Positions 44,780 through 52,801 are shown, counted from the stretch's first letter. The stretch is 64,000 nt of DNA from a virus (IMGVR_UViG_3300017742_004322:1-64000), one strand, 5' to 3'. Numbers and translations are program-made. Notes: a model not told the origin generated them from the letters alone.

Positions 44780-45153
44780 CGTTTTCCTCCGTAATATTCT
44801 TTAGCATGACCTTCATTAATCAAAATTCGATTAACACTAATTTCTGGGGTGTTTGGGTTATTAGAGTGTAGAGTATTTTCAACATATATTTCCCCTAAAC
44901 AACGACCATATTTTCCTACTCCATGAGACACTAAAATAAATTTATTTTCGTTTTCTTCTAGAATTTCTATTAAACGAGCTTTAGCAGCTAATCCTTTTTT
45001 CTTTTCTTCTTTATTTCGAGTTCTGGATTCCCAAGCATCCATCCCCATCATTCGGATTCTTACTTTTTTTAAAGTATTAAATCCTAAATCAATTAGAGCA
45101 TCTATTGTGTCTCCGTCTACTACTCTATCTAATGTTGCGTGATAAGTATACAT
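44776..45153 (-). CDS. thermonuclease-like nuclease (SNase family)
   Basis: The 125-residue protein has the SNase core: VDGDTIDALIDLGF, RIRMMGMDAWES with the catalytic-type residues, and GKYGRCLGEIYVEN with a second arginine. No signal peptide is seen, so it is cytoplasmic. It may degrade host DNA. It overlaps Hpt and a GNAT gene. Confidence 0.85.
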   Translation of the reverse strand: MYTYHATLDRVVDGDTIDALIDLGFNTLKKVRIRMMGMDAWESRTRNKEEKKKGLAAKARLIEILEENENKFILVSHGVGKYGRCLGEIYVENTLHSNNPNTPEISVNRILINEGHAKEYYGGKR

Positions 45154-45548
45154 TATTTGTTTTTGAATTTATAATAAATTTGTTTTTCCCATCCTAGCTT
45201 TTCAAATACCTTTTGAGAAGCTATATTATCGGTTTTTACATAAGCATCAACCTCAGCCCAACGAGGAGTATATTCTTGAATCATAAATGTTCCTATACCT
45301 TTACCATGGAATTTAGATGATACACAATAGGTTATTTCATGCCCTTTTAATAAACCTATATAACCTGCAGGTTCTCCATCTACTAAACAAATTTTATAAT
45401 CCCATTGATGTTCTGACATAAAGTCTTTTTGTTGTTCAGGAGTGATGTTAACTTGAGTAAAGAAACCTCCTTGATTATCGGGGTTAGTTCTTAATTGACG
45501 GACAAATTCCCAATATTGTTCTAGACAATTTACTAGTTCCATTTTCAT
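45153..45548 (-). CDS. GNAT-family acetyltransferase
   Basis: The 131-residue protein has the acetyl-CoA motif SSKFHGKGIGTFMIQEY (about residues 78-94) and the C-terminal ASQKVFEKLGW. It acetylates an amine. Its direct partner is the DegT-type aminotransferase gene, as in amino-sugar nucleotide pathways, but the substrate is unknown. Confidence 0.8.
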   Translation of the reverse strand: MKMELVNCLEQYWEFVRQLRTNPDNQGGFFTQVNITPEQQKDFMSEHQWDYKICLVDGEPAGYIGLLKGHEITYCVSSKFHGKGIGTFMIQEYTPRWAEVDAYVKTDNIASQKVFEKLGWEKQIYYKFKNK

Positions 45549-46702
45549 CGTTTTATAGCTTTAATAACAGTTTTAACTACTTTTTTAGCATCTTCTTCTG
45601 TTAAAAACATATGAAGAGGGAGTGAAATTATTTCTTCACTTAGCTTATGAGCATTGGGACAAGTACCTTTTGCTTCTGAATATAAATCATATTGTGTATT
45701 GTCTTTGTAATGTACTCCAGGGAATATATCATTAGCGTTTAAATATTCCATTACTTCGTTTCTATTAGAAACTTTAATTTGATATAAATGACGAGAAGAT
45801 TCACATTTACTATTATGAAGAATAGGTTGAATTAATTTTTCATTTTTAAATCCTTCATCATATAATTTACAAATTTCTCTCCTACGACTATTATCTTCAT
45901 CTAAATAACGTAATGCTACTAATCCCATTGCAGCCATAATAGAGTTACCATGAGCTTTAAATCCTAAATCAATTACATCATAATCCCATTTATAACTGCC
46001 TTTAGAATTGGTACGATTAAAAGTATCTTTACTGATACCTAACCACGAAAGTTTACGAGCTAAAGCATCATAATCTTTATTTTGAAAACAAATCATACCT
46101 CCATCAGCAGTAGGCATATTTTTAACTGATTGGAAGCTAAAGATGGAAACATCAGCGTCCCATCCTACATGAGATTTAGAAACTGCCACTCCATGAAATA
46201 CTCTATCTACCTTAGTTCCTGCCATATGAGCAGCATCTAAAATAAGTTTTAAACCATGTTTATCACATAATTTTTTAACTTCATTATATTGTCCAATATT
46301 ACCTCCAATACCAACAAACATTACTGCTTTGGTTTTACGTGTAATTTTAGATTCAATACTTTTAACGTCTAAACAAAGTTGATCATCGACATCAGCAAAT
46401 ATTGGTTTTAAATCATTATATAAAATAGCGTGATTTGAAGAAACAAAAGTAAGAGGGGTAGTAATTACTTCATCTCCATCTTTCCATTTATTAACATCTT
46501 TAAGGACTTTAAGAGCAATTTGAAGCCCAACTGTATTAGAAGCTATAAAATGTGCATGGTTAAAATTAGTATATTTTTTCCATTCTTCTTCTAATTTTTC
46601 AGTCTTAAAACCCATTCCTGTCCATCCAATTTCTAGACATTCTGTAATTTCTTTTAAGATTTCTTCTGTACGATACTTTGGTTTAAAAACTTGAATTGAC
46701 AT
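45545..46702 (-). CDS. DegT/DnrJ/EryC1 aminotransferase
   Basis: I chose the ATG at 46702 (385 residues); a longer TTG start is possible. The protein has SNTVGLQIALKVLKD, LDAAHMAGTK, and the PLP lysine in FSFQSVKNMPTADGGMI (about residues 195-211). The family transfers amino groups to keto-sugars (or occasionally to other acceptors). It sits between a GNAT gene and QueE, so it may make an acetylated amino-sugar or act on the deazaguanine product. Confidence 0.88.
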   Translation of the reverse strand: MSIQVFKPKYRTEEILKEITECLEIGWTGMGFKTEKLEEEWKKYTNFNHAHFIASNTVGLQIALKVLKDVNKWKDGDEVITTPLTFVSSNHAILYNDLKPIFADVDDQLCLDVKSIESKITRKTKAVMFVGIGGNIGQYNEVKKLCDKHGLKLILDAAHMAGTKVDRVFHGVAVSKSHVGWDADVSIFSFQSVKNMPTADGGMICFQNKDYDALARKLSWLGISKDTFNRTNSKGSYKWDYDVIDLGFKAHGNSIMAAMGLVALRYLDEDNSRRREICKLYDEGFKNEKLIQPILHNSKCESSRHLYQIKVSNRNEVMEYLNANDIFPGVHYKDNTQYDLYSEAKGTCPNAHKLSEEIISLPLHMFLTEEDAKKVVKTVIKAIKR

Positions 46703-46727
46703 TTTTTTTTTATTTAAACAATTTTTA

Positions 46728-47534
46728 TTATACTCCTCTTTTAGTGTCAAACGCTATAATATGATCTCTACCAGTCATGTTATATCCTTTTTCGGCACAC
46801 ATTTCAAATACTAAAGGATACATTTCAACTAAAGTTTCTCGAGTATCACCCGCAGGCATTATAAATGTTTTATCTTTAGGAACATTAATTTCTAGTCTAT
46901 AAGCTTCAATTTCAGCAAGACCTTCATCTGTACCATCCCAAACAGGTTTAAAGTGGTAATCATTATGATAACTAAGAGTTTTCTTAATTGCTTCAGTATT
47001 AAGACGAAGACGATTATGAGTTTTAACCATTTTTTCATTTGTAACTGACCCATTAGGGGTAGCAGCTCCAACAACAGGAACACTATTACTAAATTTTGGA
47101 GAAAGAGAAATAAGACCTAGTGGATAATCTGTTTCGAGAAAATGAGAACCTTCAGTTTCAATTGTAATTAAGATACCTCTTTCATTTGCAAAATGTGTTA
47201 TTTCATTTACTAAAGCAGGGTGCATAGTAGGACTACCACCTGTTAACATCATTTCTTTAACATGAGGATTTTCATCATAAATTTTAATAATGTCGTTAAA
47301 TGTAAAGGTACCTTTTTCAGGGTGGACTGAAGTATACCAAGAATCGCACCACCCACCTTCACCAAAATAACATCGATGAGTACAGCCAGTAGTACGAACA
47401 GCAATAGTAGGTCTTCCAAATCTAGACCCTTCAGATTGGACACACCTATAGATCTCAAGAATAGGTAATACTTTGTCATAATCTTTAATACGACCTAAAG
47501 GGGCCGTTTTATTCCATAATTTAGGATTCAACAT
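46728..47534 (-). CDS. queE: 7-carboxy-7-deazaguanine synthase QueE (radical SAM)
   Basis: I chose the ATG at 47534 (268 residues). The protein has EIYRCVQSEGSRFGRPTIAVRTTG, then CTHRCYFGEGGWC, a cysteine cluster for the iron-sulfur centre with wider spacing than the usual CxxxCxxC, followed by LTGGSPTMHPALVNEI. It rearranges carboxytetrahydropterin to carboxydeazaguanine. It overlaps QueD. Longer starts (47546, 47555) are possible. Confidence 0.9.
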   Translation of the reverse strand: MLNPKLWNKTAPLGRIKDYDKVLPILEIYRCVQSEGSRFGRPTIAVRTTGCTHRCYFGEGGWCDSWYTSVHPEKGTFTFNDIIKIYDENPHVKEMMLTGGSPTMHPALVNEITHFANERGILITIETEGSHFLETDYPLGLISLSPKFSNSVPVVGAATPNGSVTNEKMVKTHNRLRLNTEAIKKTLSYHNDYHFKPVWDGTDEGLAEIEAYRLEINVPKDKTFIMPAGDTRETLVEMYPLVFEMCAEKGYNMTGRDHIIAFDTKRGV

Positions 47535-47988
47535 AGTAGGCTGCATTTTTACCATGTTCAGCAAATTTAACTTTAGTAACTTTTACTCTACCTTCAGTTT
47601 CTTCGAGAACAAAATTATTAATTTTATTAAAAATATACTCAGCAAATTTTTCGGCTCCTGTAGCTTCAACAACTCTTAATTGAATTATACCTTCCTTATC
47701 TAGTCTTTCCCATTCTGGTAGGGCAGGATCGTCTTCAGCACAAACTAAAGTATGGTCAAACATATAATCCATCCATGCTTTAGGGGACATACCATCAATT
47801 TGAGTTTTAGCACGTTTCATACCACCAAAATCCCAAACCCAATTTCTATGATCTAAATCACCTTCAAAATAAACTTTAAACGAAACTCCATAACCATGAA
47901 GAAATCGACAATGAGTTGTATTTGCCTTCCACTGACGGAACACAGTTGAGAATCCATCAAATACTTTACTTGACTGAAATTTACCCAT
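47521..47988 (-). CDS. queD: 6-carboxytetrahydropterin synthase QueD
   Basis: The 155-residue protein has the zinc and catalytic residues of the family. FRFLHGYGVSFKVYFEGDLDHRNWVWDFGGMK and FDHTLVC match QueD, with a late VVEATGAEKFAEYIF. It makes 6-carboxytetrahydropterin from dihydroneopterin triphosphate. It is coupled to QueE and thioredoxin by overlaps. Confidence 0.93.
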   Translation of the reverse strand: MGKFQSSKVFDGFSTVFRQWKANTTHCRFLHGYGVSFKVYFEGDLDHRNWVWDFGGMKRAKTQIDGMSPKAWMDYMFDHTLVCAEDDPALPEWERLDKEGIIQLRVVEATGAEKFAEYIFNKINNFVLEETEGRVKVTKVKFAEHGKNAAYYVES

Positions 47989-48229
47989 TATAGAATTGTT
48001 TTACAAAGTTAATATCTTTTACACCTACAAACATATCTATTTTATTCCCACTATCATCTACTTTAATAACCGAAGGGACACTTCTAATTCCATATTGAGC
48101 TGTGATTTCGTTTTCAACATCAATATTAATTTTTTGAATGTTCATACCTTCAGATGATAATCGATCCATCAAGGGTCCAAACATTTTACACGGTCCACAC
48201 CAAGGTGCAGAAAAATATAATAATTTCAT
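47981..48229 (-). CDS. thioredoxin-like protein
   Basis: The 82-residue protein has YFSAPWCGPCKMFGPLMDRL (CGPC active site, residues 11-14) and GIRSVPSVIKVD with the cis-proline. It reduces disulfides and is a likely electron donor for NrdA/NrdB. It lies between QueD and a membrane protein gene. Confidence 0.93.
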   Translation of the reverse strand: MKLLYFSAPWCGPCKMFGPLMDRLSSEGMNIQKINIDVENEITAQYGIRSVPSVIKVDDSGNKIDMFVGVKDINFVKQFYNG

Positions 48230-48240
48230 ATCTTTATAAT

Positions 48241-48462
48241 TTAAACTAATTCTTCTATAATTCCTATTATTTCACTAAATATAAGAACCCCTACTGCAAG
48301 TGGCAAATTTACAATCAAAAGTCCATATCCTAAAATACGAAATCCTGATTTAATAAATGAAATTATTTGATGTTTACGAGCATCAGGTAATTCTTGTTTT
48401 TTAGGTTCAGGTATATGAACTCTACCAAACCCTTTTGCGTCCATTATTTCTCTATCACTCAT
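48241..48462 (-). CDS. small membrane protein, unknown
   Basis: This 73-residue protein has a soluble N-terminal part and a hydrophobic C-terminal hairpin (about residues 39-70). It overlaps the QueC stop. Function unknown. Confidence 0.6.
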   Translation of the reverse strand: MSDREIMDAKGFGRVHIPEPKKQELPDARKHQIISFIKSGFRILGYGLLIVNLPLAVGVLIFSEIIGIIEELV

Positions 48463-49309
48463 GTTCTGCTAAGATTTTGGATACGTGCTCTTTAACTTTT
48501 TCCCAAGAAGCCAATCCTTCATCATCTTCATATTGTATTGGATCAGGCCTCCCAAGATTAATAAAGGCCTCAACACGCTCCACACTACTTGCAGACTTAT
48601 AATCGCTATTACCACTAGGATAAGGCTTATAGCTTGTATTAGTTCTTTTATAAACTTCATCAAAGTCAATATTTAATTTTTGACAGAGACTTTCTCCATC
48701 TTGTAAAATTGTAAACTTATCTCCTTCAAGATAAGGCGTCCAATAATCTACTAATTCACTATCCCAATTACCTAATCTAAAAGCAGCATCATCTGCATCT
48801 CTAAATTCTTGACGACAGTCAGGATAAATTGCATGGTCACCTGCATGGATTCCTAAAGCAATATTAGTAATTTCTTTTTTAGTAGTTGCTATTGATAAAG
48901 CAACTGCCTGAGTTATTGAAGCAAATATTTTGTTTCTATTAGGAACAACAGTTGCTTTCATATTATCTTCAGCATAATGCCCTTCAGGCACTTCATCTCC
49001 ACCTTCAACTAAGGCTGAGTTGAGTAAATCAACTAAGCCATCAAGTTTAATAACTCGATAATTAATAGGGGAATATTTACCAAAATCATCTCCCCTATGA
49101 TTAGTTTCATAAAAGTTATCATTTAAATAATCTACTAGTGATTGAGCTCTTTCTAACTCTACTCTATGTTTTTGACCATAGTCAAAAGATAAAGCTGTTA
49201 CTGTTTCATACTCATCTAAAGCTTTAAGCAATAGTGTTGAGCTGTCCATACCACCTGAAAGTGATACTACTACGTGTTTTCCTTGTTCAAAAATCATTTT
49301 TAATTGCAT
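48455..49309 (-). CDS. queC: QueC-like 7-cyano-7-deazaguanine synthase
   Basis: I chose the ATG at 49309 (284 residues). The protein has the PP-loop HVVVSLSGGMDSSTLLL and SFDYGQKHRVELERA, as in QueC, and IALGIHAGDHAIYPDCRQEF. The expected C-terminal zinc cysteines of QueC are absent. The matching segment reads TSYKPYPSGNSDYKSASSV with serine and aspartate instead. It would make preQ0 (or an amide intermediate) from carboxydeazaguanine. The lost zinc site is a striking deviation. Confidence 0.85.
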   Translation of the reverse strand: MQLKMIFEQGKHVVVSLSGGMDSSTLLLKALDEYETVTALSFDYGQKHRVELERAQSLVDYLNDNFYETNHRGDDFGKYSPINYRVIKLDGLVDLLNSALVEGGDEVPEGHYAEDNMKATVVPNRNKIFASITQAVALSIATTKKEITNIALGIHAGDHAIYPDCRQEFRDADDAAFRLGNWDSELVDYWTPYLEGDKFTILQDGESLCQKLNIDFDEVYKRTNTSYKPYPSGNSDYKSASSVERVEAFINLGRPDPIQYEDDEGLASWEKVKEHVSKILAEHE

Positions 49310-49316
49310 TTTATAA

Positions 49317-49347
49317 GCCAGGTATTTTAAGCGTATAGGCAAACGCT
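49317..49347 (-). promoter_or_regulatory. possible pseudoknot in queC leader
   Basis: Before the QueC start, the RNA can form AGCGT/ACGCT with loop TTGCCTAT, and the loop GCC can pair with GGC just upstream of the start codon, an H-type pseudoknot. This is the general architecture of preQ1-I riboswitches, but the primary consensus is weakly matched. It lies in an unusually long gap between otherwise overlapping genes. Confidence 0.25.
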
Positions 49348-49364
49348 GTATTCTTTTATTTAAC

Positions 49365-49559
49365 TTAGTCTTCTACAAATTCTACATCTCCGTAATCATC
49401 AATTGGTTTATCTCTTACTAGATCCCAATCGGCATCATCTATGATTTCTTGTTGAATATCTTCATCACCTGTTTTCCACTGTGCTAATTCTTCTTCTGTT
49501 AGCACATATTCTTCCCATCTGAAGTCTGAGTAATTTACTGTTCTTGTTAATTTTGCCAT
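49365..49559 (-). CDS. small acidic hypothetical protein
   Basis: This 64-residue acidic protein is rich in aspartate and glutamate (WKTGDEDIQQEIIDDADWD). It lies between QueC and the 59-residue ORF. Function unknown. Confidence 0.55.
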   Translation of the reverse strand: MAKLTRTVNYSDFRWEEYVLTEEELAQWKTGDEDIQQEIIDDADWDLVRDKPIDDYGDVEFVED

Positions 49560-49560
49560 T

Positions 49561-49740
49561 TTACATTAATTTTGGTATTCTAAATTTTAAAATAGGACTT
49601 CCATTTACTGTAGGTTGTCCTAAATCATCTATTTCTACTGTTTTGACTTTAATAGGCTTATTTCTAAACCTTCCAGTTAACATAATATCTCCCTTTTCTA
49701 TAGGAATAATTAATTTCCCATTTTTATATTCAGTTTTCAT
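49561..49740 (-). CDS. small basic hypothetical protein
   Basis: This 59-residue beta-rich, lysine-containing ORF (MKTEYKNGKLIIPIEKGDIM) lies between the acidic ORF and the DpdA-like gene with short gaps. Function unknown. Confidence 0.55.
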   Translation of the reverse strand: MKTEYKNGKLIIPIEKGDIMLTGRFRNKPIKVKTVEIDDLGQPTVNGSPILKFRIPKLM

Positions 49741-49743
49741 AAT

Positions 49744-50532
49744 TTATAAATCATTAATTTCACCAAATTTAGAAACATTATGTATTAAACAATCATAATC
49801 TACCTCATTGCTCAACATAAAAAAATAATCATTTATATTTGCTTTTGGTTTTTTATCTAAACCAGAATTAGTATACCTAATACCTTCTAAAGCAGCCATT
49901 ACAGGATTTGAAGTATCAATTGATTCAATACAATCAAATCCTTTATACCAACCAAATTCTTGTGGTACAGCACACCCTAATAAATGAATCCTATCATTTT
50001 GAGAGATAACTTTAGTTTTGTATAAAGCTGAAATTACTGAAAGGCGTCCTAAAGCTTTACCGATATCTTTATTTGGATGAGGGACTACATCGTTATAATA
50101 AGAAGCACCATATGAAAATGCTATTTTCCTGTATCCTAAATCTTTATATGTTTGATAACAAGTTGCAGCTTCATGAATAGTTTGTGCTTGAACTACTGCT
50201 ACTTTAGTAGTATTTTCAGGAAGTATAGTTTGAGACCATTTACGAGCATTTACTACAGAAGCATCTCGTTGTTCCCATACATCAGGAACAATAAACTCAT
50301 CTGGTTTTAATTCATTAACCCAGTGTAATAAACGATCAGTATTGTATGCTTTACCTAATTCATGGAGTGAATTATCCATAATAATATATCTTTCTTGAGC
50401 TTTTGCATCAAGGAAATATTCTAGATAACCTTCTTCTTGATCTAGTAAGTGAGGAAGACAATAATCATAATCATTAAAGTGACGACTATCTTCTAATAAA
50501 CACAAGGGGGTTTCATGGCTAACCTTTATCAT
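49744..50532 (-). CDS. dpdA: DpdA-like TGT-fold transglycosylase
   Basis: The 262-residue protein has the TGT-like sequence of phage DpdA enzymes: YIIMDNSLHELGKAYN, PDVWEQRDASVV, VAVVQAQTIHEA, IHLLGCAVPQEFGWY and SIDTSNPVMAAL, where the aspartates are likely catalytic. DpdA exchanges a guanine base in DNA for a 7-deazaguanine. It lacks the C-terminal zinc domain of bacterial TGT. Together with FolE, QueD, QueE and QueC it makes the pathway complete. Confidence 0.8.
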   Translation of the reverse strand: MIKVSHETPLCLLEDSRHFNDYDYCLPHLLDQEEGYLEYFLDAKAQERYIIMDNSLHELGKAYNTDRLLHWVNELKPDEFIVPDVWEQRDASVVNARKWSQTILPENTTKVAVVQAQTIHEAATCYQTYKDLGYRKIAFSYGASYYNDVVPHPNKDIGKALGRLSVISALYKTKVISQNDRIHLLGCAVPQEFGWYKGFDCIESIDTSNPVMAALEGIRYTNSGLDKKPKANINDYFFMLSNEVDYDCLIHNVSKFGEINDL

Positions 50533-50665
50533 TGTAACTTTTTACTTTATAATAAATATAATTAAAAGCAGGTGTTACTCCAAGTCCACCTAAAATAACT
50601 GTAAAAATATTTGGGTGCCAATGCTCTCCACAAAAGCCTAATGCATGTTTTAAAAATTCAATCAT
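50519..50665 (-). CDS. small membrane protein, unknown
   Basis: This 48-residue ORF has a histidine/cysteine-containing start and a hydrophobic middle (NIFTVILGGLGVTPAF). It overlaps the DpdA-like start by 14 bases. Function unknown. Confidence 0.5.
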   Translation of the reverse strand: MIEFLKHALGFCGEHWHPNIFTVILGGLGVTPAFNYIYYKVKSYNDKG

Positions 50666-50668
50666 AAT

Positions 50669-51463
50669 TTAATTACTTAATGGTGCTTTAATTGTGGGTT
50701 GATATTTGTAGCCTTTAATCTCATAATCCCATTCTCCATTTAAGATATCTACATTAGATAACTTAATAGTAGGTAAATCAAACCCATCTCTACTAATTTG
50801 TTCTTTTGCTTGTTCAATATGATTTAAATATAAGTGGGTATCACCTAAATTCCCAATTAAATTTCCTGGTTTGTAACCAGTTTCTTCACATAATAACATT
50901 AACAATAATCCATAACTGGCAATGTTAAAAGGTAAACCTAAAAATGTATCTACTGAACGTTGGTTCCACATTAAAGATAGTTCATCATCAGCTACATAAC
51001 ACTGAAATCCATAATGACAAGGGGGTAAGGTCATTTGATTTAATTCATCTACATTCCATGCTGATACCATTAATCTTCTGCTGTTTGGATTAGATTTAAG
51101 TTCAGTAATTAGATTAGCTATTTGATCATTACCACTCCAATTTCTCCATTGTTTACCATAAATAGGACCTAATTCACCATCTGTTCTACCAGATTTTTTA
51201 TAATCACCATCCCATATCTTACAATTATTATCTTGAAGATATTTTATGTTAGTATCTCCCTTTAAAAACCACTTTAACTCAGTCACCATTGTTTTGACTG
51301 CCATTTTTTTAGTAGTAAGTAATGGAAAACCATCTGACATTTTATGTCTAATTTGCATTCCAAATTTAGATAGAGTTCCAGTGCCTGTTCTATCACCTTT
51401 TTCTTTACCATTATGCAGGAGTTCAGCTAAAATGCCTCTATACTGTTCATCTAATTTATTCAT
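50669..51463 (-). CDS. thyA: thymidylate synthase
   Basis: The 264-residue protein has GDRTGTGTLSKFGMQIRH, LTTKKM, the active-site PPCHYGFQCYV (the cysteine is in the CHY motif), and DTHLYLNHI. It methylates dUMP to dTMP. The length matches bacterial ThyA, and it is the thymidine supply for phage replication. Confidence 0.95.
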   Translation of the reverse strand: MNKLDEQYRGILAELLHNGKEKGDRTGTGTLSKFGMQIRHKMSDGFPLLTTKKMAVKTMVTELKWFLKGDTNIKYLQDNNCKIWDGDYKKSGRTDGELGPIYGKQWRNWSGNDQIANLITELKSNPNSRRLMVSAWNVDELNQMTLPPCHYGFQCYVADDELSLMWNQRSVDTFLGLPFNIASYGLLLMLLCEETGYKPGNLIGNLGDTHLYLNHIEQAKEQISRDGFDLPTIKLSNVDILNGEWDYEIKGYKYQPTIKAPLSN

Positions 51464-51467
51464 ATTA

Positions 51468-51998
51468 TTATTTCACTTTTTTAGGTCTTCCTCGTTTTGA
51501 TTTTTTAACTGAGTATGGGGTTTCGTATTTAAATTCCATACAATATTTGTAATAAGATAATAACTCTCCAGGCCAATTGCAAAGTTCTTCTTCAAGCTCT
51601 AAACGGGTTATGTTGAATGTTGTTGTAAATGCATCATATAATGCCTCTAAACGAGTGGTTTCTTCTTTCCAATAATCCTCCATTAGACGTTTATAGCGAG
51701 CAAGATCAACAGCTAATATCTCTAATTGGTCTGAATGATTGTGTTTATTAAGGTTAACTTTGTCCTTAGCATTATGTAATGATAGTTGGGCTTGCATAAA
51801 ATATGATGATTCATTAAAATCACCATTAACAATACGCTCTTTTAAAGTCGCGCGTTTACCCAATGGCTTAATTCCATCCGTATGACTGCGCCACCACATA
51901 AAGCGATTGTAATTTAGCGGTTGATATCGCGCTAAATTCTTATAGACTACATCGAGTGGTTGGGTTAAAGCTTCTTCTCTAATAAATCTAAAAGGCAT
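51468..51998 (-). CDS. hypothetical protein
   Basis: This 176-residue helical protein has a central region rich in leucine and aspartate (LDVVYKNLARYQPLNYNRF to LEEELCNWPGELL) and a strongly basic C-terminus (SKRGRPKKVK) like an AT-hook-type DNA-binding tail. No family is recognised. Confidence 0.65.
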   Translation of the reverse strand: MPFRFIREEALTQPLDVVYKNLARYQPLNYNRFMWWRSHTDGIKPLGKRATLKERIVNGDFNESSYFMQAQLSLHNAKDKVNLNKHNHSDQLEILAVDLARYKRLMEDYWKEETTRLEALYDAFTTTFNITRLELEEELCNWPGELLSYYKYCMEFKYETPYSVKKSKRGRPKKVK

Positions 51999-52215
51999 CT
52001 TCTGGTTTTCCTGGGTTGCGTAATAATGTCTGTTGTAAATCCTTTAATGAACGAAAATCGGTAATTTCATCTAGGTATCCAAATTCATCTTTTGGGGGAG
52101 TTGATTTAGGGATAAGATTAGGAGCATTTTGTCTAGCCCATCTTATATAGCCTGGATCGTTTAATTCAACATCAGCTAAAGTATAACCTTTATATTTTCC
52201 GAATTTAAACGTCAT
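51988..52215 (-). CDS. exodeoxyribonuclease X C-terminal-like small protein
   Basis: The 75-residue protein starts MTFKFGKYKGYTLADVELNDPGYIRWARQN, a short conserved module (FGKYKG...DPxYIxWA) also seen at the C-terminus of some exonucleases and as small phage proteins. Its role is unknown. It overlaps the gene downstream by 11 bases. Confidence 0.6.
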   Translation of the reverse strand: MTFKFGKYKGYTLADVELNDPGYIRWARQNAPNLIPKSTPPKDEFGYLDEITDFRSLKDLQQTLLRNPGKPEDAF

Positions 52216-52397
52216 TTCGATAAATCTAGTCTACTTAAAATCATTTCATCCGAAGCACCTTCCATATAAAATACAAAACGATGACATTGTGCTTTAGTCC
52301 CAGTATGTACTACTTTATCTTGAAAGATTACTACGTGTTTAGGAACTACTTTATCCTTTAATTGGATTGATTCAGTTGGAATTTTAACTATTTTCAT
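52212..52397 (-). CDS. small hypothetical protein
   Basis: This 61-residue basic, beta-rich protein (MKIVKIPTESIQLKDKVVPKHVVIFQDKVV) lies just downstream of promoter P11. Function unknown. Confidence 0.6.
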   Translation of the reverse strand: MKIVKIPTESIQLKDKVVPKHVVIFQDKVVHTGTKAQCHRFVFYMEGASDEMILSRLDLSK

Positions 52398-52413
52398 TTA
52401 TCTAATGTATTAC

Positions 52414-52447
52414 TTAAATATACGAAATTACTATTGGGCATCCAAAT
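52414..52447 (-). promoter_or_regulatory. phage promoter P11
   Basis: ATTTGGATGCC then TTCGTATATTTAA in the standard spacing, minus strand. The stop of the small gene upstream lies inside it. It drives 52212-52397 and the genes after it. Confidence 0.75.
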
Positions 52448-52538
52448 CATACATACAGTAATGTTGAAAGTCGGGACCTTCAACTATCATTAACTTGTCT
52501 CCTGTTAACTCACACGTAAATCTTCTAACTACATTCAT
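52431..52538 (-). CDS. small protein, paralogue of 52597-52764 product
   Basis: This 35-residue ORF starts MNVVRRFTCELTGDKLMIVEG. It shares CELTGDKL with the neighbouring 55-residue protein, so the two are probably tandem paralogues. It stands directly behind promoter P12. Function unknown. Confidence 0.6.
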   Translation of the reverse strand: MNVVRRFTCELTGDKLMIVEGPDFQHYCMYDLDAQ

Positions 52539-52559
52539 AACTTTTATTTTTATTAACAC

Positions 52560-52593
52560 GTAAATATACGAAGACCCTTTCGGGTCTCCAAAT
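52560..52593 (-). promoter_or_regulatory. phage promoter P12
   Basis: ATTTGGAGACCC then TTCGTATATTTAC in the standard spacing. The spacer contains GACCC/GGGTC around a four-base loop. It drives the 35-residue ORF. Confidence 0.85.
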
Positions 52594-52596
52594 AAA

Positions 52597-52764
52597 TTAA
52601 TACATTTCGCTTACTAAATGATGGCGATCATATTCAGCCATTGATAAAGCATATACATCCCATCCTTCACCTTCGGTAACACACTTTTCAACACCATTCT
52701 CTCTAATGACTGCTAATTTATCACCTGTTAACTCACAATCGAAAAATCTAACTAACTGCTTCAT
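52597..52764 (-). CDS. small protein with CELTGDKL motif
   Basis: I chose the ATG at 52764 (55 residues, MKQLVRFFDCELTGDKLAVI). A longer reading from 52833 runs through the promoter and is unlikely. It is a paralogue of the 35-residue neighbour. The leader is nearly the same as at 14.8 kb. Function unknown. Confidence 0.65.
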   Translation of the reverse strand: MKQLVRFFDCELTGDKLAVIRENGVEKCVTEGEGWDVYALSMAEYDRHHLVSEMY

Positions 52765-52801
52765 AACCTTTATTTTGTGGCTTCTTGCCTTATTTAACAC
52801 C

